Below are positions 38,470-47,116 of a stretch of DNA of 64,000 nt, piece by piece. A program made the translations under genes and the position numbers. The stretch comes from Neisseria subflava. GTDB taxonomy: Bacteria > Pseudomonadota > Gammaproteobacteria > Burkholderiales > Neisseriaceae. The stretch is from assembly GCF_005221305.1 (NCBI RefSeq), contig NZ_CP039887.1, positions 1,674,001 through 1,738,000 of the forward strand, in the 5' to 3' direction. The notes beneath the pieces were generated by a model. The model made no database searches. It saw nothing but the letters and a program-made list of their open reading frames with translations, and had not been told where the DNA came from. Numbering within the stretch: the stretch's first letter is position 1; each line of letters starts with the position of its first letter.

Positions 38470-39783
38470 TCAGACGGCCTGCAAGTCATAAACAAATACT
38501 TTGGAATTGCGACCATTGGCATTGTATTCATGTCGGCGTTCGGCAGGCAGGTCATCGGCTGAGGCCGTCTGAAAGCCCCGTTCGACAAACCATTCGCCCG
38601 TGTGCGTGGATAAGGCGAAAAGCGTTTTGATATTTAAGGCACGCGCTTTTTGAAACAGATGTTCCAACAGCAATTCGCCGTATCCGCCATCGCGTGCTTC
38701 GGGCGACACCACCAGACAGGCCAATTCGCCGCAGTCCGGTTCGGAAAAGGTTTTCAACGCCACACAGCCGTAAATGTTTTGATCATGTTCCAATACAGAA
38801 AAACTGGAAATATGGTTTTCCAAATACTCGCGGCTGCGGTGTAACAAGATGCCTTGTTCCGCCAGCGGACGGATTAAGGCAATGATGTGCGGAATGTCGT
38901 CGCTGCGTGCCTGACGGATGGAAACAAACGGCTCGCGCGCAATAGATGTACCGCTACCCTCGCGGGTAAACAGCTCGCGCAACAGGCTGCCGTCTTCACG
39001 GCCGTTGAGAATCTGCACCCGCGATACGCCGTTTTCCAACGCGCCTACCGCCGCATGCAATAAATCGGCCGGCGCATCCGGATTGTCGTGTATCAATTCC
39101 TGCACTTCGCCGACAGACAAAGTATTGGCCAACGAGCCGTCGGCACGGCGGATACCGGCTTCTTCGGTTAAGAAAACCAGCTTCTCCGCCTGCAAAGCCA
39201 TTGCCACTTCCTGAGCGGTTTCGCACATACTCAGATTGAAGGTTTTGCCACTGTACGAATGTCCCAAGGGACTGATAAGCACCACCGCGCCGCCATCCAA
39301 ACGCAAACGGATTTCTTCCGCGTCAATTTTGCGGACGGTACCGGTATAGCCCATGTCCACACCATCGATAACGCCCAACGGCCGGGCGGTAATAAAGTTG
39401 CCACACGCGATAACCGGCGGCTTGCTCCGTTGCGGTGCAGATACGCTGCTGAACAAGGCTGCTTCCACATCGCTGCGGATAATCCCCGCCACCTGCTTCA
39501 CTTCCATCAAAGTCGCTTCATCGGTAATCCGGCGGCTGCCGCTGTATTTCGGAACAAAATTCCGACCCGAAGCCAATTTGTCGAGCAAATGCCGCGAACC
39601 GTGTACCAAGACCAAACGCAAGCCCAAGCTGGCCAACAGGTTCAAATCTGCGGCCAAACGAATCAAGGTTTCGCCTTCCAACAGGCTGTCGGTCACGCCG
39701 ACTACCATGGTTTTACCGCGCAAATACTGGATATAGGGCGCGGCCTCACGAAAGCTGGCGACAAAATGGGCGATGGCACTCAT
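38470..39783 (-). CDS. argA: Amino-acid N-acetyltransferase (N-acetylglutamate synthase)
   Basis: First step of arginine synthesis: acetylates glutamate. The 437-aa protein has an N-terminal amino-acid-kinase-like domain (VHGSRHLLDKLASGRNF, ISPLGHSYSGKTFNLS), which usually binds arginine as feedback inhibitor, and a C-terminal GNAT domain (ACLVVSPEARDGGYGELLLE). Its start overlaps the stop of the upstream zinc-ribbon gene by 4 bp. It works in the same pathway as argG near the other end of the window. Confidence 0.96.
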   Translation of the reverse strand: MSAIAHFVASFREAAPYIQYLRGKTMVVGVTDSLLEGETLIRLAADLNLLASLGLRLVLVHGSRHLLDKLASGRNFVPKYSGSRRITDEATLMEVKQVAGIIRSDVEAALFSSVSAPQRSKPPVIACGNFITARPLGVIDGVDMGYTGTVRKIDAEEIRLRLDGGAVVLISPLGHSYSGKTFNLSMCETAQEVAMALQAEKLVFLTEEAGIRRADGSLANTLSVGEVQELIHDNPDAPADLLHAAVGALENGVSRVQILNGREDGSLLRELFTREGSGTSIAREPFVSIRQARSDDIPHIIALIRPLAEQGILLHRSREYLENHISSFSVLEHDQNIYGCVALKTFSEPDCGELACLVVSPEARDGGYGELLLEHLFQKARALNIKTLFALSTHTGEWFVERGFQTASADDLPAERRHEYNANGRNSKVFVYDLQAV

Positions 39784-40175
39784 AGCAGGGCAAGATAAAA
39801 GAGTTGCATAATCAAAACCGTCAGCGCAATCAGCGATGCCAAAGTCCAGTTGAAACCGCCCTTGCGCGTTTTGACCGCCGCCTGCTCTTCTGCCTTAGGC
39901 TCTTCCTTGAGCGCGCTGTTGAGCAAATCGGAAATTTCTTTGCGCGAGAGTTTGGAATGTTTGAGGATTTGCGCACCGATATTATGCACGAGGCGCACAT
40001 CCGTTACCGCCACAGGCAGATGGGCCGGATCGGCCGGCAAGTTGCCCGACAGATAATCCTTGGCCTTAAACATCCCCGAACAACGCGTGCAGACCACGAA
40101 ACCCTGCGCCACGTTCAACTGGGCATCTTTCACCCAATGCGGTGTTTTACAATGAGGACAAGAACAAGCAGGCAT
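39780..40175 (-). CDS. Zinc-ribbon membrane protein (MJ0042 type)
   Basis: 131 aa. The N-terminal zinc ribbon has CPHC and CTRC pairs (residues 6-9 and 29-32), like the MJ0042/DUF3426 family. A C-terminal membrane helix (LASLIALTVLIMQLFYLALL) follows an acidic and Lys-rich linker. The topology suggests an inner-membrane protein with a cytoplasmic metal-binding head. It overlaps argA by 4 bp (ATGA), so they are co-translated. Function unknown. Confidence 0.85.
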   Translation of the reverse strand: MPACSCPHCKTPHWVKDAQLNVAQGFVVCTRCSGMFKAKDYLSGNLPADPAHLPVAVTDVRLVHNIGAQILKHSKLSRKEISDLLNSALKEEPKAEEQAAVKTRKGGFNWTLASLIALTVLIMQLFYLALL

Positions 40176-40226
40176 GAGTATTTTCCGTAAGTGTATTGAA
40201 TCAAAAATATATTTTAGCCAATGTTT

Positions 40227-40258
40227 CAGGCCGTCTGAAAAATGTTTCAGACGACCTG
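40227..40258. terminator. DUS-pair terminator after pyrE
   Basis: One AGGCCGTCTGAA and one AGGTCGTCTGAA copy in opposition, beyond the pyrE stop. Confidence 0.7.
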
Positions 40259-40274
40259 AGCATGATGTTATGGT

Positions 40275-40916
40275 TTAAACCGCGCCGTAACGTTCGCGAT
40301 AGGCTTTGACCGGCTCGAAGAAGCCGCCAAATTCGGCATTGTTTTGCAAAAGCGTAAACAAGTCGTTCAAGTTGGCAATCGAAACCACCGGCAGGCCGTA
40401 TTGTTTTTCGACTTCCTGCACCGCTGACAATTCGCCCGTGCCTTTTTCCATACGGTCGAGCGCAATAGCCACTGCGGCAGGCGTTGCGCCTTCGGCCTCA
40501 ATCAGTTTGACCGACTCGCGCACGGATGTACCGGCGGAAATCACATCATCGATAATCAGCACGCGGCCTTTCAAAGGCGCGCCCACTAACACACCGCCTT
40601 CGCCGTGGTCTTTGGCTTCTTTGCGATTGTAGGCAAACGGTACGTTTACGCCTTTTTCCGCCAACATCATCGCTGTTGCCGCCGCCAAAATAATGCCTTT
40701 ATAGGCTGGGCCGAACAGCATATCGAACTTCACGCCGCTGGCAATAATGGCCTCGGCGTAAAACTTCGCCAGTTGCAAAGTCGATGCGCCGTCATTAAAC
40801 AAACCGGCATTGAAAAAATAAGGCGACTGACGGCCGGCCTTAGTCGTAAATTCGCCGAATTTCAATACGTTTTGTGCCAAAGCGAATTTGAGGAAGTCTT
40901 GACGGAAATCGGACAT
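40275..40916 (-). CDS. pyrE: Orotate phosphoribosyltransferase
   Basis: Pyrimidine synthesis: joins orotate and PRPP to give OMP. The 213-aa length is standard. The PRPP-binding motif VLIIDDVISAGTSVRES is present, as are PYFFNAGLFNDG near the start and the lysine-rich loop FAYNRKEAKDHGEGG. Monocistronic here, with a DUS-pair terminator. Confidence 0.97.
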   Translation of the reverse strand: MSDFRQDFLKFALAQNVLKFGEFTTKAGRQSPYFFNAGLFNDGASTLQLAKFYAEAIIASGVKFDMLFGPAYKGIILAAATAMMLAEKGVNVPFAYNRKEAKDHGEGGVLVGAPLKGRVLIIDDVISAGTSVRESVKLIEAEGATPAAVAIALDRMEKGTGELSAVQEVEKQYGLPVVSIANLNDLFTLLQNNAEFGGFFEPVKAYRERYGAV

Positions 40917-41085
40917 TTGGGTTCTCCCGAAAGATGTTGATTTATCAAAGAAACGATTATAAAGGATTCATGCGGAAAAATCAGGCCGTCTGAAAACAGG
41001 TTCAACCCCGCTTTAAACCGACTTGCCCTATTCCCTTTCAAACCGACAAGGCGGCATTGCCGTCTTATCCCTGCAACAAAACGGA

Positions 41086-41556
41086 TTATTCCCGATGATA
41101 CGGATGATTGTGCAAAATCGAAACGGCGCGATAAAGCTGCTCGGTCAATAAAACGCGCACCATGCCGTGCGGCAAGGTCAGGCTGGAAAGGCGCATCATC
41201 ATGTTTGCCTGCTGTTTCAAACGGTCGGTCATGCCGTCTGCACCGCCGATAATAAAGCAGACGTGTTCGCCGTTTTGCTGCCAGCCTTTCAAATGTTGTG
41301 CCAATTCAACCGAAGTCGGCGCTTTGCCGCGCTCGTCCAATACCACCAAAAACGCGCCCTGCGGTATGGCTTCCAACAGGCGTTTTTCTTCAGCCGCCAT
41401 ACCCTGAGCCGCATTCACACCCGCGCCGCGTTTTTCGGGCTTGATTTCTTTCAGCGCATAATTAACATCGCGCCCGAAGCGTTTGGCATACTCGCCGACG
41501 GCTTCATCCACCCAACGCGGCATTTTCGTGCCGACAGCCAAGACGGTGATATTCAT
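41086..41556 (-). CDS. rlmH: 23S rRNA pseudouridine-1915 N3-methyltransferase
   Basis: SPOUT-class methyltransferase acting on helix 69 of 23S rRNA in assembled ribosomes. The 156-aa protein has the usual YbeA features: NITVLAVGTKMPRW at the start, LVVLDERGKAPTSVELA, CFIIGGADGMTDRLKQQA (AdoMet knot) and the C-terminal RVLLTEQLYRAVSILHNHPYHRE. Confidence 0.97.
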   Translation of the reverse strand: MNITVLAVGTKMPRWVDEAVGEYAKRFGRDVNYALKEIKPEKRGAGVNAAQGMAAEEKRLLEAIPQGAFLVVLDERGKAPTSVELAQHLKGWQQNGEHVCFIIGGADGMTDRLKQQANMMMRLSSLTLPHGMVRVLLTEQLYRAVSILHNHPYHRE

Positions 41557-41658
41557 GGAGTATCCTTTTGTTATCGAATTGTCGGTTGGGGATTATGGTC
41601 AAGCAAGTTCTTAACCTTTTCAAACCATGAGCCAATACCCACCTCAACCGACTGAAAA

Positions 41659-41713
41659 TAAAAGGCCGTCTGAAAGCCGAATGTATCCCGTTCGGCTGTT
41701 TCAGACGGCCTTT
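41659..41713. terminator. Extended DUS-pair terminator after pyrH
   Basis: AAAGGCCGTCTGAAA arms enclosing an additional CCGAA/TTCGG stem, giving a long hairpin just past the pyrH stop. Confidence 0.8.
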
Positions 41714-41719
41714 CAATGA

Positions 41720-42439
41720 TTAGCAGTGAACCAGTGTACCTTCGTTTTCGCCGGTTACCACGCGTTTGAGCGAGCCTTCTTTAGCAATGCCGAATACCAC
41801 GATATTGAGCTTGCGTTCTCGGCAGAGAGCGAAAGCGGTGGCATCCATCACTTTGAGGTTTTTCAACAAGGCTTCGTCAAAAGTAATGGTTTCGTAGCGT
41901 GTTGCAGATGGATCTTTTTTCGGATCTGCGGTGTACACGCCGTCAACGTTGGTGGCTTTGAGCATCACGTCGCAGTTCATTTCCGCACCACGCAATGCGG
42001 CGGCAGTATCGGTCGTGAAGAACGGGTTACCGGTACCGGCGGCAAAAATCACGACTTTGCCTTCTTCCAAATATTGAATGGCTTTAGGACGGGCGTAAGT
42101 TTCAGCGATTTGCTGCATAGACAGTGCGGATTGTACGCGCGCTTTGATGCCCAAAGTTTCAAATGCGTCTTTAAGTGCCAACGCGTTCATTACAGTTGCC
42201 ATCATGCCCATGTAGTCGGCAGTGGCGCGGTCCATGCTGCCTGCTTGTGCAGATACGCCGCGGAAAATGTTACCGCCGCCGACAACGATACCGACTTGCA
42301 CGCCCATTTTAACGACTTCGGCAATTTCGCCGACAGTTTGAACGATGGTATCGTGATTGATGCCGAACGGATCGGAACCCATCAGGGATTCACCGGAGAG
42401 TTTCAGTAATACGCGTTTGTATTTGATTTGCTGTGTCAT
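41720..42439 (-). CDS. pyrH: UMP kinase
   Basis: Phosphorylates UMP to UDP; hexameric, amino-acid-kinase fold. The 239-aa protein has KRVLLKLSGESLMG at the start, GGGNIFRG, and KATNVDGVYTADPKKDPSA in two adjoining parts. It is third in the conserved rpsB-tsf-pyrH order. The 219-bp gap after tsf contains the tsf terminator, so pyrH probably has its own promoter. Confidence 0.98.
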   Translation of the reverse strand: MTQQIKYKRVLLKLSGESLMGSDPFGINHDTIVQTVGEIAEVVKMGVQVGIVVGGGNIFRGVSAQAGSMDRATADYMGMMATVMNALALKDAFETLGIKARVQSALSMQQIAETYARPKAIQYLEEGKVVIFAAGTGNPFFTTDTAAALRGAEMNCDVMLKATNVDGVYTADPKKDPSATRYETITFDEALLKNLKVMDATAFALCRERKLNIVVFGIAKEGSLKRVVTGENEGTLVHC

Positions 42440-42602
42440 GGGATACCTTGCTTTCTTGAATGTCGTCGGTCGGAGTTTGGGCCGTCTGAATTTTCAAACG
42501 GTCGGATTACAATGATATGGCGTGTTGTTCTATTATTGTTTTGGTTTTCAGACAGCCTGAATATTCGGCCGTCTTAAAATAGGTACCGTAAACGGTTTTC
42601 TC

Positions 42603-42647
42603 AAAAAAAAGCACCCTGATTCGTTTGGAATCCAGGTGCTTTCTTTT
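42603..42647 (-). terminator. Rho-independent terminator of tsf
   Basis: Minus-strand stem AGCACCTGGATTC with complementary arm and a run of eight T residues, directly after the tsf stop. Not DUS-derived. Confidence 0.85.
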
Positions 42648-42658
42648 TCATCTCAGCC

Positions 42659-43513
42659 TTACACTTTAGCAGCAGCGGCAACTTCGGCTGCGTAGTCGAC
42701 AACGGCTTTTTCGATACCGTCGCCTACTTTGTAACGTACGAAGCTGACAACTTCGGTGCCGTTTTCTTTAGCGAATTGGGCAACAGTTTGGTCAGGGTTC
42801 ATTACGAATGCTTGGCCGTTCAGAGTGATTTCTGCCAAGAATTTGCGGATACGGCCTTCAACCATTTTAGCGGCGATGTCGGCAGGTTTGCCGGAAGCGA
42901 TGGCTTGCTCAGTGTAGATGTGGCGTTCTTTTTCGATGGTTTCGGCATCTACTTCGGCTTCGGTTACGCATTGCGGTTTGGCGGCAACGATGTGCATACC
43001 GATTTTACGCGCTACGTCTTCAGAGCCTTTGAACTCAACCAATACGCCTTCGGTAGCCAATGCGCCGTGGATGTAGGCAACCAGTTGGTTGGCTGTGTCG
43101 ATCACTTGGAAGCGGCGGACAGACATGTTCTCGCCCAATTTAGCGATGATGGCTTTGCGTTCTGCTTCGACCAGTTCGCTCAGTTCTTCAACGGTAGCCG
43201 GTTTCTTCTCGGCAGCAGTTTTCGCAACGAAGTTGGCGAATTCTACGAAGCCTGCGTCTTTGGCAACGAAGTCGGTTTCGCAGTTTACTTCAACCAATGC
43301 GCCGACATTGCCGTTGATGGCGTAAGCCAATACGCCTTCGGCAGCGGTACGGCCGGCCAGTTTGCCGGCTTTCGCACCAGATTTAATACGCAGGATTTCT
43401 TCGGCTTTGTCGAAGTTGCCTTCAGCTTCAACCAAGGCTTTTTTGCATTCCATCATGCCCAGGCCGGTAGCGGCGCGCAGGTCGGCAACCATTTTTGCAG
43501 TAATTTCTGCCAT
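42659..43513 (-). CDS. tsf: Translation elongation factor Ts
   Basis: Nucleotide exchange factor for EF-Tu. The 284-aa protein begins AEITAKMVADLRAATGLGMM with the conserved TGLGMMECKKAL, then the LVEVNCETDFVAK motif and coiled region. Located between rpsB and pyrH, as in most bacteria. Confidence 0.98.
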   Translation of the reverse strand: MAEITAKMVADLRAATGLGMMECKKALVEAEGNFDKAEEILRIKSGAKAGKLAGRTAAEGVLAYAINGNVGALVEVNCETDFVAKDAGFVEFANFVAKTAAEKKPATVEELSELVEAERKAIIAKLGENMSVRRFQVIDTANQLVAYIHGALATEGVLVEFKGSEDVARKIGMHIVAAKPQCVTEAEVDAETIEKERHIYTEQAIASGKPADIAAKMVEGRIRKFLAEITLNGQAFVMNPDQTVAQFAKENGTEVVSFVRYKVGDGIEKAVVDYAAEVAAAAKV

Positions 43514-43634
43514 TTTGAATCTCCTAGATTTTGGGGAAACACGGGGTATCCGTGTTTGGGAATGGGGTCGTCTGAAAAGGTTTCAGAACGGGATTTGAGA
43601 AAAGGGGCATAACGCCCCTCTTCGGTTTGCCGGA

Positions 43635-44363
43635 TTACTCGGCAGCAGCTTCTTGGGCAGCGGCTACGGTTTCTTGCAGCGCTTGGTTTTTGCCTTCCAA
43701 AACTGCGTCGGCGATGCCGCGGCAGTACAGGCGGATAGCTTTGGCGGAGTCATCGTTACCGGGGATAACGTATTTCACGCCGTCAGGGCTGTTGTTGGTA
43801 TCGACTACGGCGATAACAGGGATGCCCAGTTTTTCAGCCTCAACCAGAGTACCTTTTTGGTAGCCGGTATCGATAACGAAAATCGCGTCAGGCAGGCCTT
43901 TCATGTTTTTGATACCGCCCAAAGAACGTTCCAGTTTTTCAACGTCGCGTTGCATTTCCAGAATTTCTTTTTTGTTGAAACCGCCTTCAGCAGCGTTTTC
44001 CAGGGCAGCAGTTTTTTCTTCCAGGCGTTTGATGGATTGCTTAACGGTTTTGTAGTTAGTCAGCATACCACCCAACCAGCGGTAATCAACGAAAGGCATA
44101 CCGGCACGGGTAGCTTCTTCGCGGATGATGTCGCGGGCTTGGCGTTTGGTACCTACGAACAATACTGTACCTTTGTTGGCAACCAGACGACGTACGGCTT
44201 CTTGCGCCTCTTGGAACATCGGCAGGGTTTTTTCCAAGTTTACGATATGGATTTTGTTGCGCGCACCGAAAATGTATTGAGCCATTTTCGGGTTCCAGAA
44301 ACGGGTTTGGTGACCGAAGTGAACACCGGCTTCAATCATCTGACGCATAGTAATTTGAGACAT
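43635..44363 (-). CDS. rpsB: 30S ribosomal protein S2
   Basis: Small-subunit ribosomal protein, 242 aa. Conserved stretches MRQMIEAGVHFGHQTRFWNP, PFVDYRWLGGMLTNYKT and PDAIFVIDTGYQKG identify it. First gene of the rpsB-tsf pair. Its leader holds a possible promoter with an unusual palindrome (44414-44428). Confidence 0.98.
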   Translation of the reverse strand: MSQITMRQMIEAGVHFGHQTRFWNPKMAQYIFGARNKIHIVNLEKTLPMFQEAQEAVRRLVANKGTVLFVGTKRQARDIIREEATRAGMPFVDYRWLGGMLTNYKTVKQSIKRLEEKTAALENAAEGGFNKKEILEMQRDVEKLERSLGGIKNMKGLPDAIFVIDTGYQKGTLVEAEKLGIPVIAVVDTNNSPDGVKYVIPGNDDSAKAIRLYCRGIADAVLEGKNQALQETVAAAQEAAAE

Positions 44364-44413
44364 TTTATTTCCTTGAAAGGGTTAAGAGCACACATTCAAT
44401 CGCATAGAACTTG

Positions 44414-44434
44414 ATAGGCTGCGCCTATTGTCAA
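44414..44434 (-). promoter_or_regulatory. Possible rpsB promoter -35 with adjoining palindrome
   Basis: On the minus strand TTGACA (44429-44434) is followed immediately by ATAGGCGCAGCCTAT, a perfect 6-bp inverted repeat with a 3-nt loop. No good -10 is at standard spacing, so assignment is tentative; an operator or leader hairpin is possible. Confidence 0.4.
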
Positions 44435-44539
44435 GCACCCTTCGGCGAAAGTGGGCATAAGTTTTAAAAAATAAAAGAGTGTTTCCGAAATGGAAAACTT
44501 ATGGATTATAGCGGATAAGAGGCCGTCTGAAAAGGGATT

Positions 44540-44782
44540 TTATACCTTTCCATCCTGTTTTTCATCCGCCTCTACCGCCTTTTGGCGGGCTGCTTCAAAC
44601 TCCGTCTGTTCCTGCCGTTTCATCAGGCGGTTGCGGCGGCGGATGGTCACGACGAAGACCGTGAACACAGTGGGCAACACTGCCCAAAAAAACAAATAAA
44701 TCAACGCGCGCGCAATGCTGGGCTGCGCGGCGGAAAACATCACGGCGACAAAAAGATAGCCGATGACGATAATGTGCCACAT
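44540..44782 (-). CDS. Small two-helix membrane protein, function unknown
   Basis: 80 aa. Two hydrophobic segments (MWHIIVIGYLFVAVMFSAA and LIYLFFWAVLPTVFTVFVV) are followed by a charged tail (RRRNRLMKRQEQTEFEAARQ). No family recognised. It lies between rpsB and the divergent cyclo-ligase gene, with a single DUS beyond its stop. Confidence 0.7.
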   Translation of the reverse strand: MWHIIVIGYLFVAVMFSAAQPSIARALIYLFFWAVLPTVFTVFVVTIRRRNRLMKRQEQTEFEAARQKAVEADEKQDGKV

Positions 44783-44860
44783 CGTGTGCGTCCTGTTTGA
44801 ATGTTAACAAAATCGTTATAATCGCAACATTCTACCGCAATCCCGAAAGGCCGTCTGAAA

Positions 44861-45454
44861 ATGAGGAATCCCGAAAAATCGGCACTACGCAAACAGTTCC
44901 GCCGCGCACGCGCCCAAATGAGCGCCGACGAGCGAAACGCCGCCACCGAAACCATCAACCGCCTGCTCAAGCCCTACATCAAAAAAGGACGGAAAATCGG
45001 TGTGTATTGGCCGATAGGCAAGGAATTGCGTTTGGACGGCTTTGTCCGTGCCGCACAAAAACGCGGCGCCAAACTCTACCTGCCCTATATCGAACCGAAC
45101 ACGCGGCGGATGTGGTTCACCCCCTACCCTGCCGACGGCACCAAACAAGAACGCAAACGCGGCCGCGCCAAATTGAGCGTCCCCCAATTTACCGGCAAAA
45201 AAATCCGCGTCCACCAACTCAGCCTACTGATTGTCCCTATCGTCGGCATCGATAAACGCGGCTACCGCCTCGGACAGGCTGGCGGCTATTACGACGCCAC
45301 CCTCTCCGCCATGAAATACCGCCTGCAAACCCAAACCCTGGGCGTAGGCTTCGGCTGCCAACTGACCGACACCCTGCCGACCGAACCCCACGACATTCCC
45401 CTAAACGGCTTTGTTTCCGAGCTTGGTGTATTGAAATTCAGACGGCCTCGATAG
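44861..45454 (+). CDS. 5-formyltetrahydrofolate cyclo-ligase
   Basis: Converts 5-formyl-THF to 5,10-methenyl-THF using ATP. The 197-aa protein matches the family: RKQFRRARAQMSADERNAAT near the start, GVYWPIGKELRLDGF, the substrate-site IVPIVGIDKRGYRLGQAGGYYDATL (in two parts) and QLTDTLPTEPHDIPLNGFVS at the end. A DUS precedes the ATG directly. Confidence 0.95.
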   Translation: MRNPEKSALRKQFRRARAQMSADERNAATETINRLLKPYIKKGRKIGVYWPIGKELRLDGFVRAAQKRGAKLYLPYIEPNTRRMWFTPYPADGTKQERKRGRAKLSVPQFTGKKIRVHQLSLLIVPIVGIDKRGYRLGQAGGYYDATLSAMKYRLQTQTLGVGFGCQLTDTLPTEPHDIPLNGFVSELGVLKFRRPR

Positions 45455-45481
45455 GATAATTATCGGTTTATTAAAATGATT

Positions 45482-45523
45482 AAAGGCCGTCTGAAACCTG
45501 ATTTTGGAGTTTCAGACGGCATT
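45482..45523. terminator. DUS-pair terminator (mixed types)
   Basis: One AGGCCGTCTGAA and one ATGCCGTCTGAA in opposition between the converging cyclo-ligase and KAP genes. Confidence 0.7.
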
Positions 45524-45528
45524 TAATT

Positions 45529-46983
45529 TTATTGTGCTGCTTGCTCAAGACTAAGCACTCGGAAAGTTTCTTTCATGATGGAAAGAACCCCATCTATTCC
45601 ACGAGGGAAAATATATGGATTTTCAAAAAAAACTTCATTTATATGCTTTTCCCAATATTCTTGATGCTGAGGTATTACAAATGTAAAACTTGTATCTTTA
45701 ATATTACTATACATAATCAGCATCACAGCAATAACATCTGTAAAATTAATATGATAACTATTTAATGGGACGCTAGGTAAAGACTGAAGATTAAACAATC
45801 GAGCAAGATCTTTAGTATCAACGCGATGTTTATTAAAACCATCCATTAATTCAGGATAGAAACAGAAGATAAATACACCTGTAACACGCAATACAGCATA
45901 TTCCCATCTAATATTACCGCTTAGCTTTTGACTTAAAGAGTGATATATACCTAAAAATCGGACTAATCTTTCTGTTTCTCTAAGCGATAAATTGTTCCGT
46001 TCAATCAAATTACTGATGAAATTCATGGTTATATCTTGTCCAATCAAACCTTTCAGCTCACTAGTTATACCGTTGCTCTGTATCAACTGTTTGAAATATT
46101 CAACTGAAACCAAATCCTGTTTTTCCTCAAACTGAGCTACAACTTTCTCTGGCAAGGCAAAGCTATATTTTAAAAACTTATCCAAATATTTTTGCGCGTC
46201 CACTTCCACGCCATACCGATGATTAATCGCCGCGCGCAGTTGCTTGGTATTCGTAACCAGCACGACTTTGACGTTTTCAATATCAAAGACGTGCTTGATA
46301 ACTTCCAGCATATCAACCGCATAATCGGGACGGCAACGATCGAGTTCGTCGATAAACAGGATAATCGGTTTGTCCTCTGCCAATTCTGTCAGACAGGCTT
46401 TGAGCGTCTCCAGATTTTTTTCGGCTTCGATTTGTTCTTTCAATAAGGCTTCGACGGTTGCATCGATAGTGTAGTCAGTAATTTTGGCAGCAACATCGGT
46501 TACGGTTTCTGCTACATTTTTTGCTTCTTGTTCATCACTTGTAATCTGTTGAAATTCTTCTGCCAAATCATCCACACTTTGTTTTAGAAAATAGTGGGAT
46601 AGCGCATTAGCCCCTGTTTTTATTCCGAATTTTACTAATTTCGATATTTCTCTTGTGAGACGTTTGCGTTCAGACTGCTGTCCATCAGTATCTTCAGGCG
46701 TACAGGATTTAATGATTTCGGCAAGCAATGCCAGTAAAGGCTCTCCGCTGTGGTCCGAACGGAAGGCGTCAATATAGATAGGCTGGTAATCGGGATGTTG
46801 CTGCTGCATGAGCCGAATCAGCTTTTGGCAAAATTCAGTTTTGCCTGTTCCCCAGCCGCCATCGATGACCATAGGGGAAAGGTCGATATCTGAGGTAAGC
46901 AGCCTGATGATGTTTTCGGCTATCGGCTTACGGTTAAATTCGTCGTGTGTGGCAAAAGTTTTTTCTAAAGCTTGAGTTTCCAT
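45529..46983 (-). CDS. KAP-family P-loop NTPase
   Basis: 484-aa NTPase of the KAP (Kidins220/ARMS-PifA) family. Walker A is GGWGTGKT (42-49) and Walker B is IILFIDELDRCRP (207-219). The KAP-type YAVDMLEVIKHVFDIENVKVV and a downstream sensor VLVTNTKQLRAAI follow. KAP proteins include phage-exclusion factors such as PifA, so a defence role is possible but unproven. No obvious membrane helices are inserted, unlike many KAP proteins. Base composition is uneven: the 3' third (45530-46150) is strongly AT-rich and the 5' portion is mixed. It stands alone between folate and tRNA-modification genes. Confidence 0.85.
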   Translation of the reverse strand: METQALEKTFATHDEFNRKPIAENIIRLLTSDIDLSPMVIDGGWGTGKTEFCQKLIRLMQQQHPDYQPIYIDAFRSDHSGEPLLALLAEIIKSCTPEDTDGQQSERKRLTREISKLVKFGIKTGANALSHYFLKQSVDDLAEEFQQITSDEQEAKNVAETVTDVAAKITDYTIDATVEALLKEQIEAEKNLETLKACLTELAEDKPIILFIDELDRCRPDYAVDMLEVIKHVFDIENVKVVLVTNTKQLRAAINHRYGVEVDAQKYLDKFLKYSFALPEKVVAQFEEKQDLVSVEYFKQLIQSNGITSELKGLIGQDITMNFISNLIERNNLSLRETERLVRFLGIYHSLSQKLSGNIRWEYAVLRVTGVFIFCFYPELMDGFNKHRVDTKDLARLFNLQSLPSVPLNSYHINFTDVIAVMLIMYSNIKDTSFTFVIPQHQEYWEKHINEVFFENPYIFPRGIDGVLSIMKETFRVLSLEQAAQ

Positions 46984-47069
46984 ATTATCCCTTTGTCTGT
47001 CATAGGTTTTGTGTAACGTATTTTACTCTGTCATCAGTTTTTATGTTTTTATTCTTTTAAAAATTATTA

Positions 47070-47102
47070 AAAAAGGCCGTCTGAAAGTTTCAGACGGCCT
47101 TT
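47070..47102. terminator. DUS-pair terminator after mnmG
   Basis: Opposed AGGCCGTCTGAA copies with a 2-nt loop and flanking A/T runs. Confidence 0.8.
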
Positions 47103-47116
47103 ATTCGGATTAAACC

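Noticed and set aside
44490..44699. Plus-strand frame over the small membrane protein
   Set aside because: It is antisense to a better-supported gene with two clear membrane helices.
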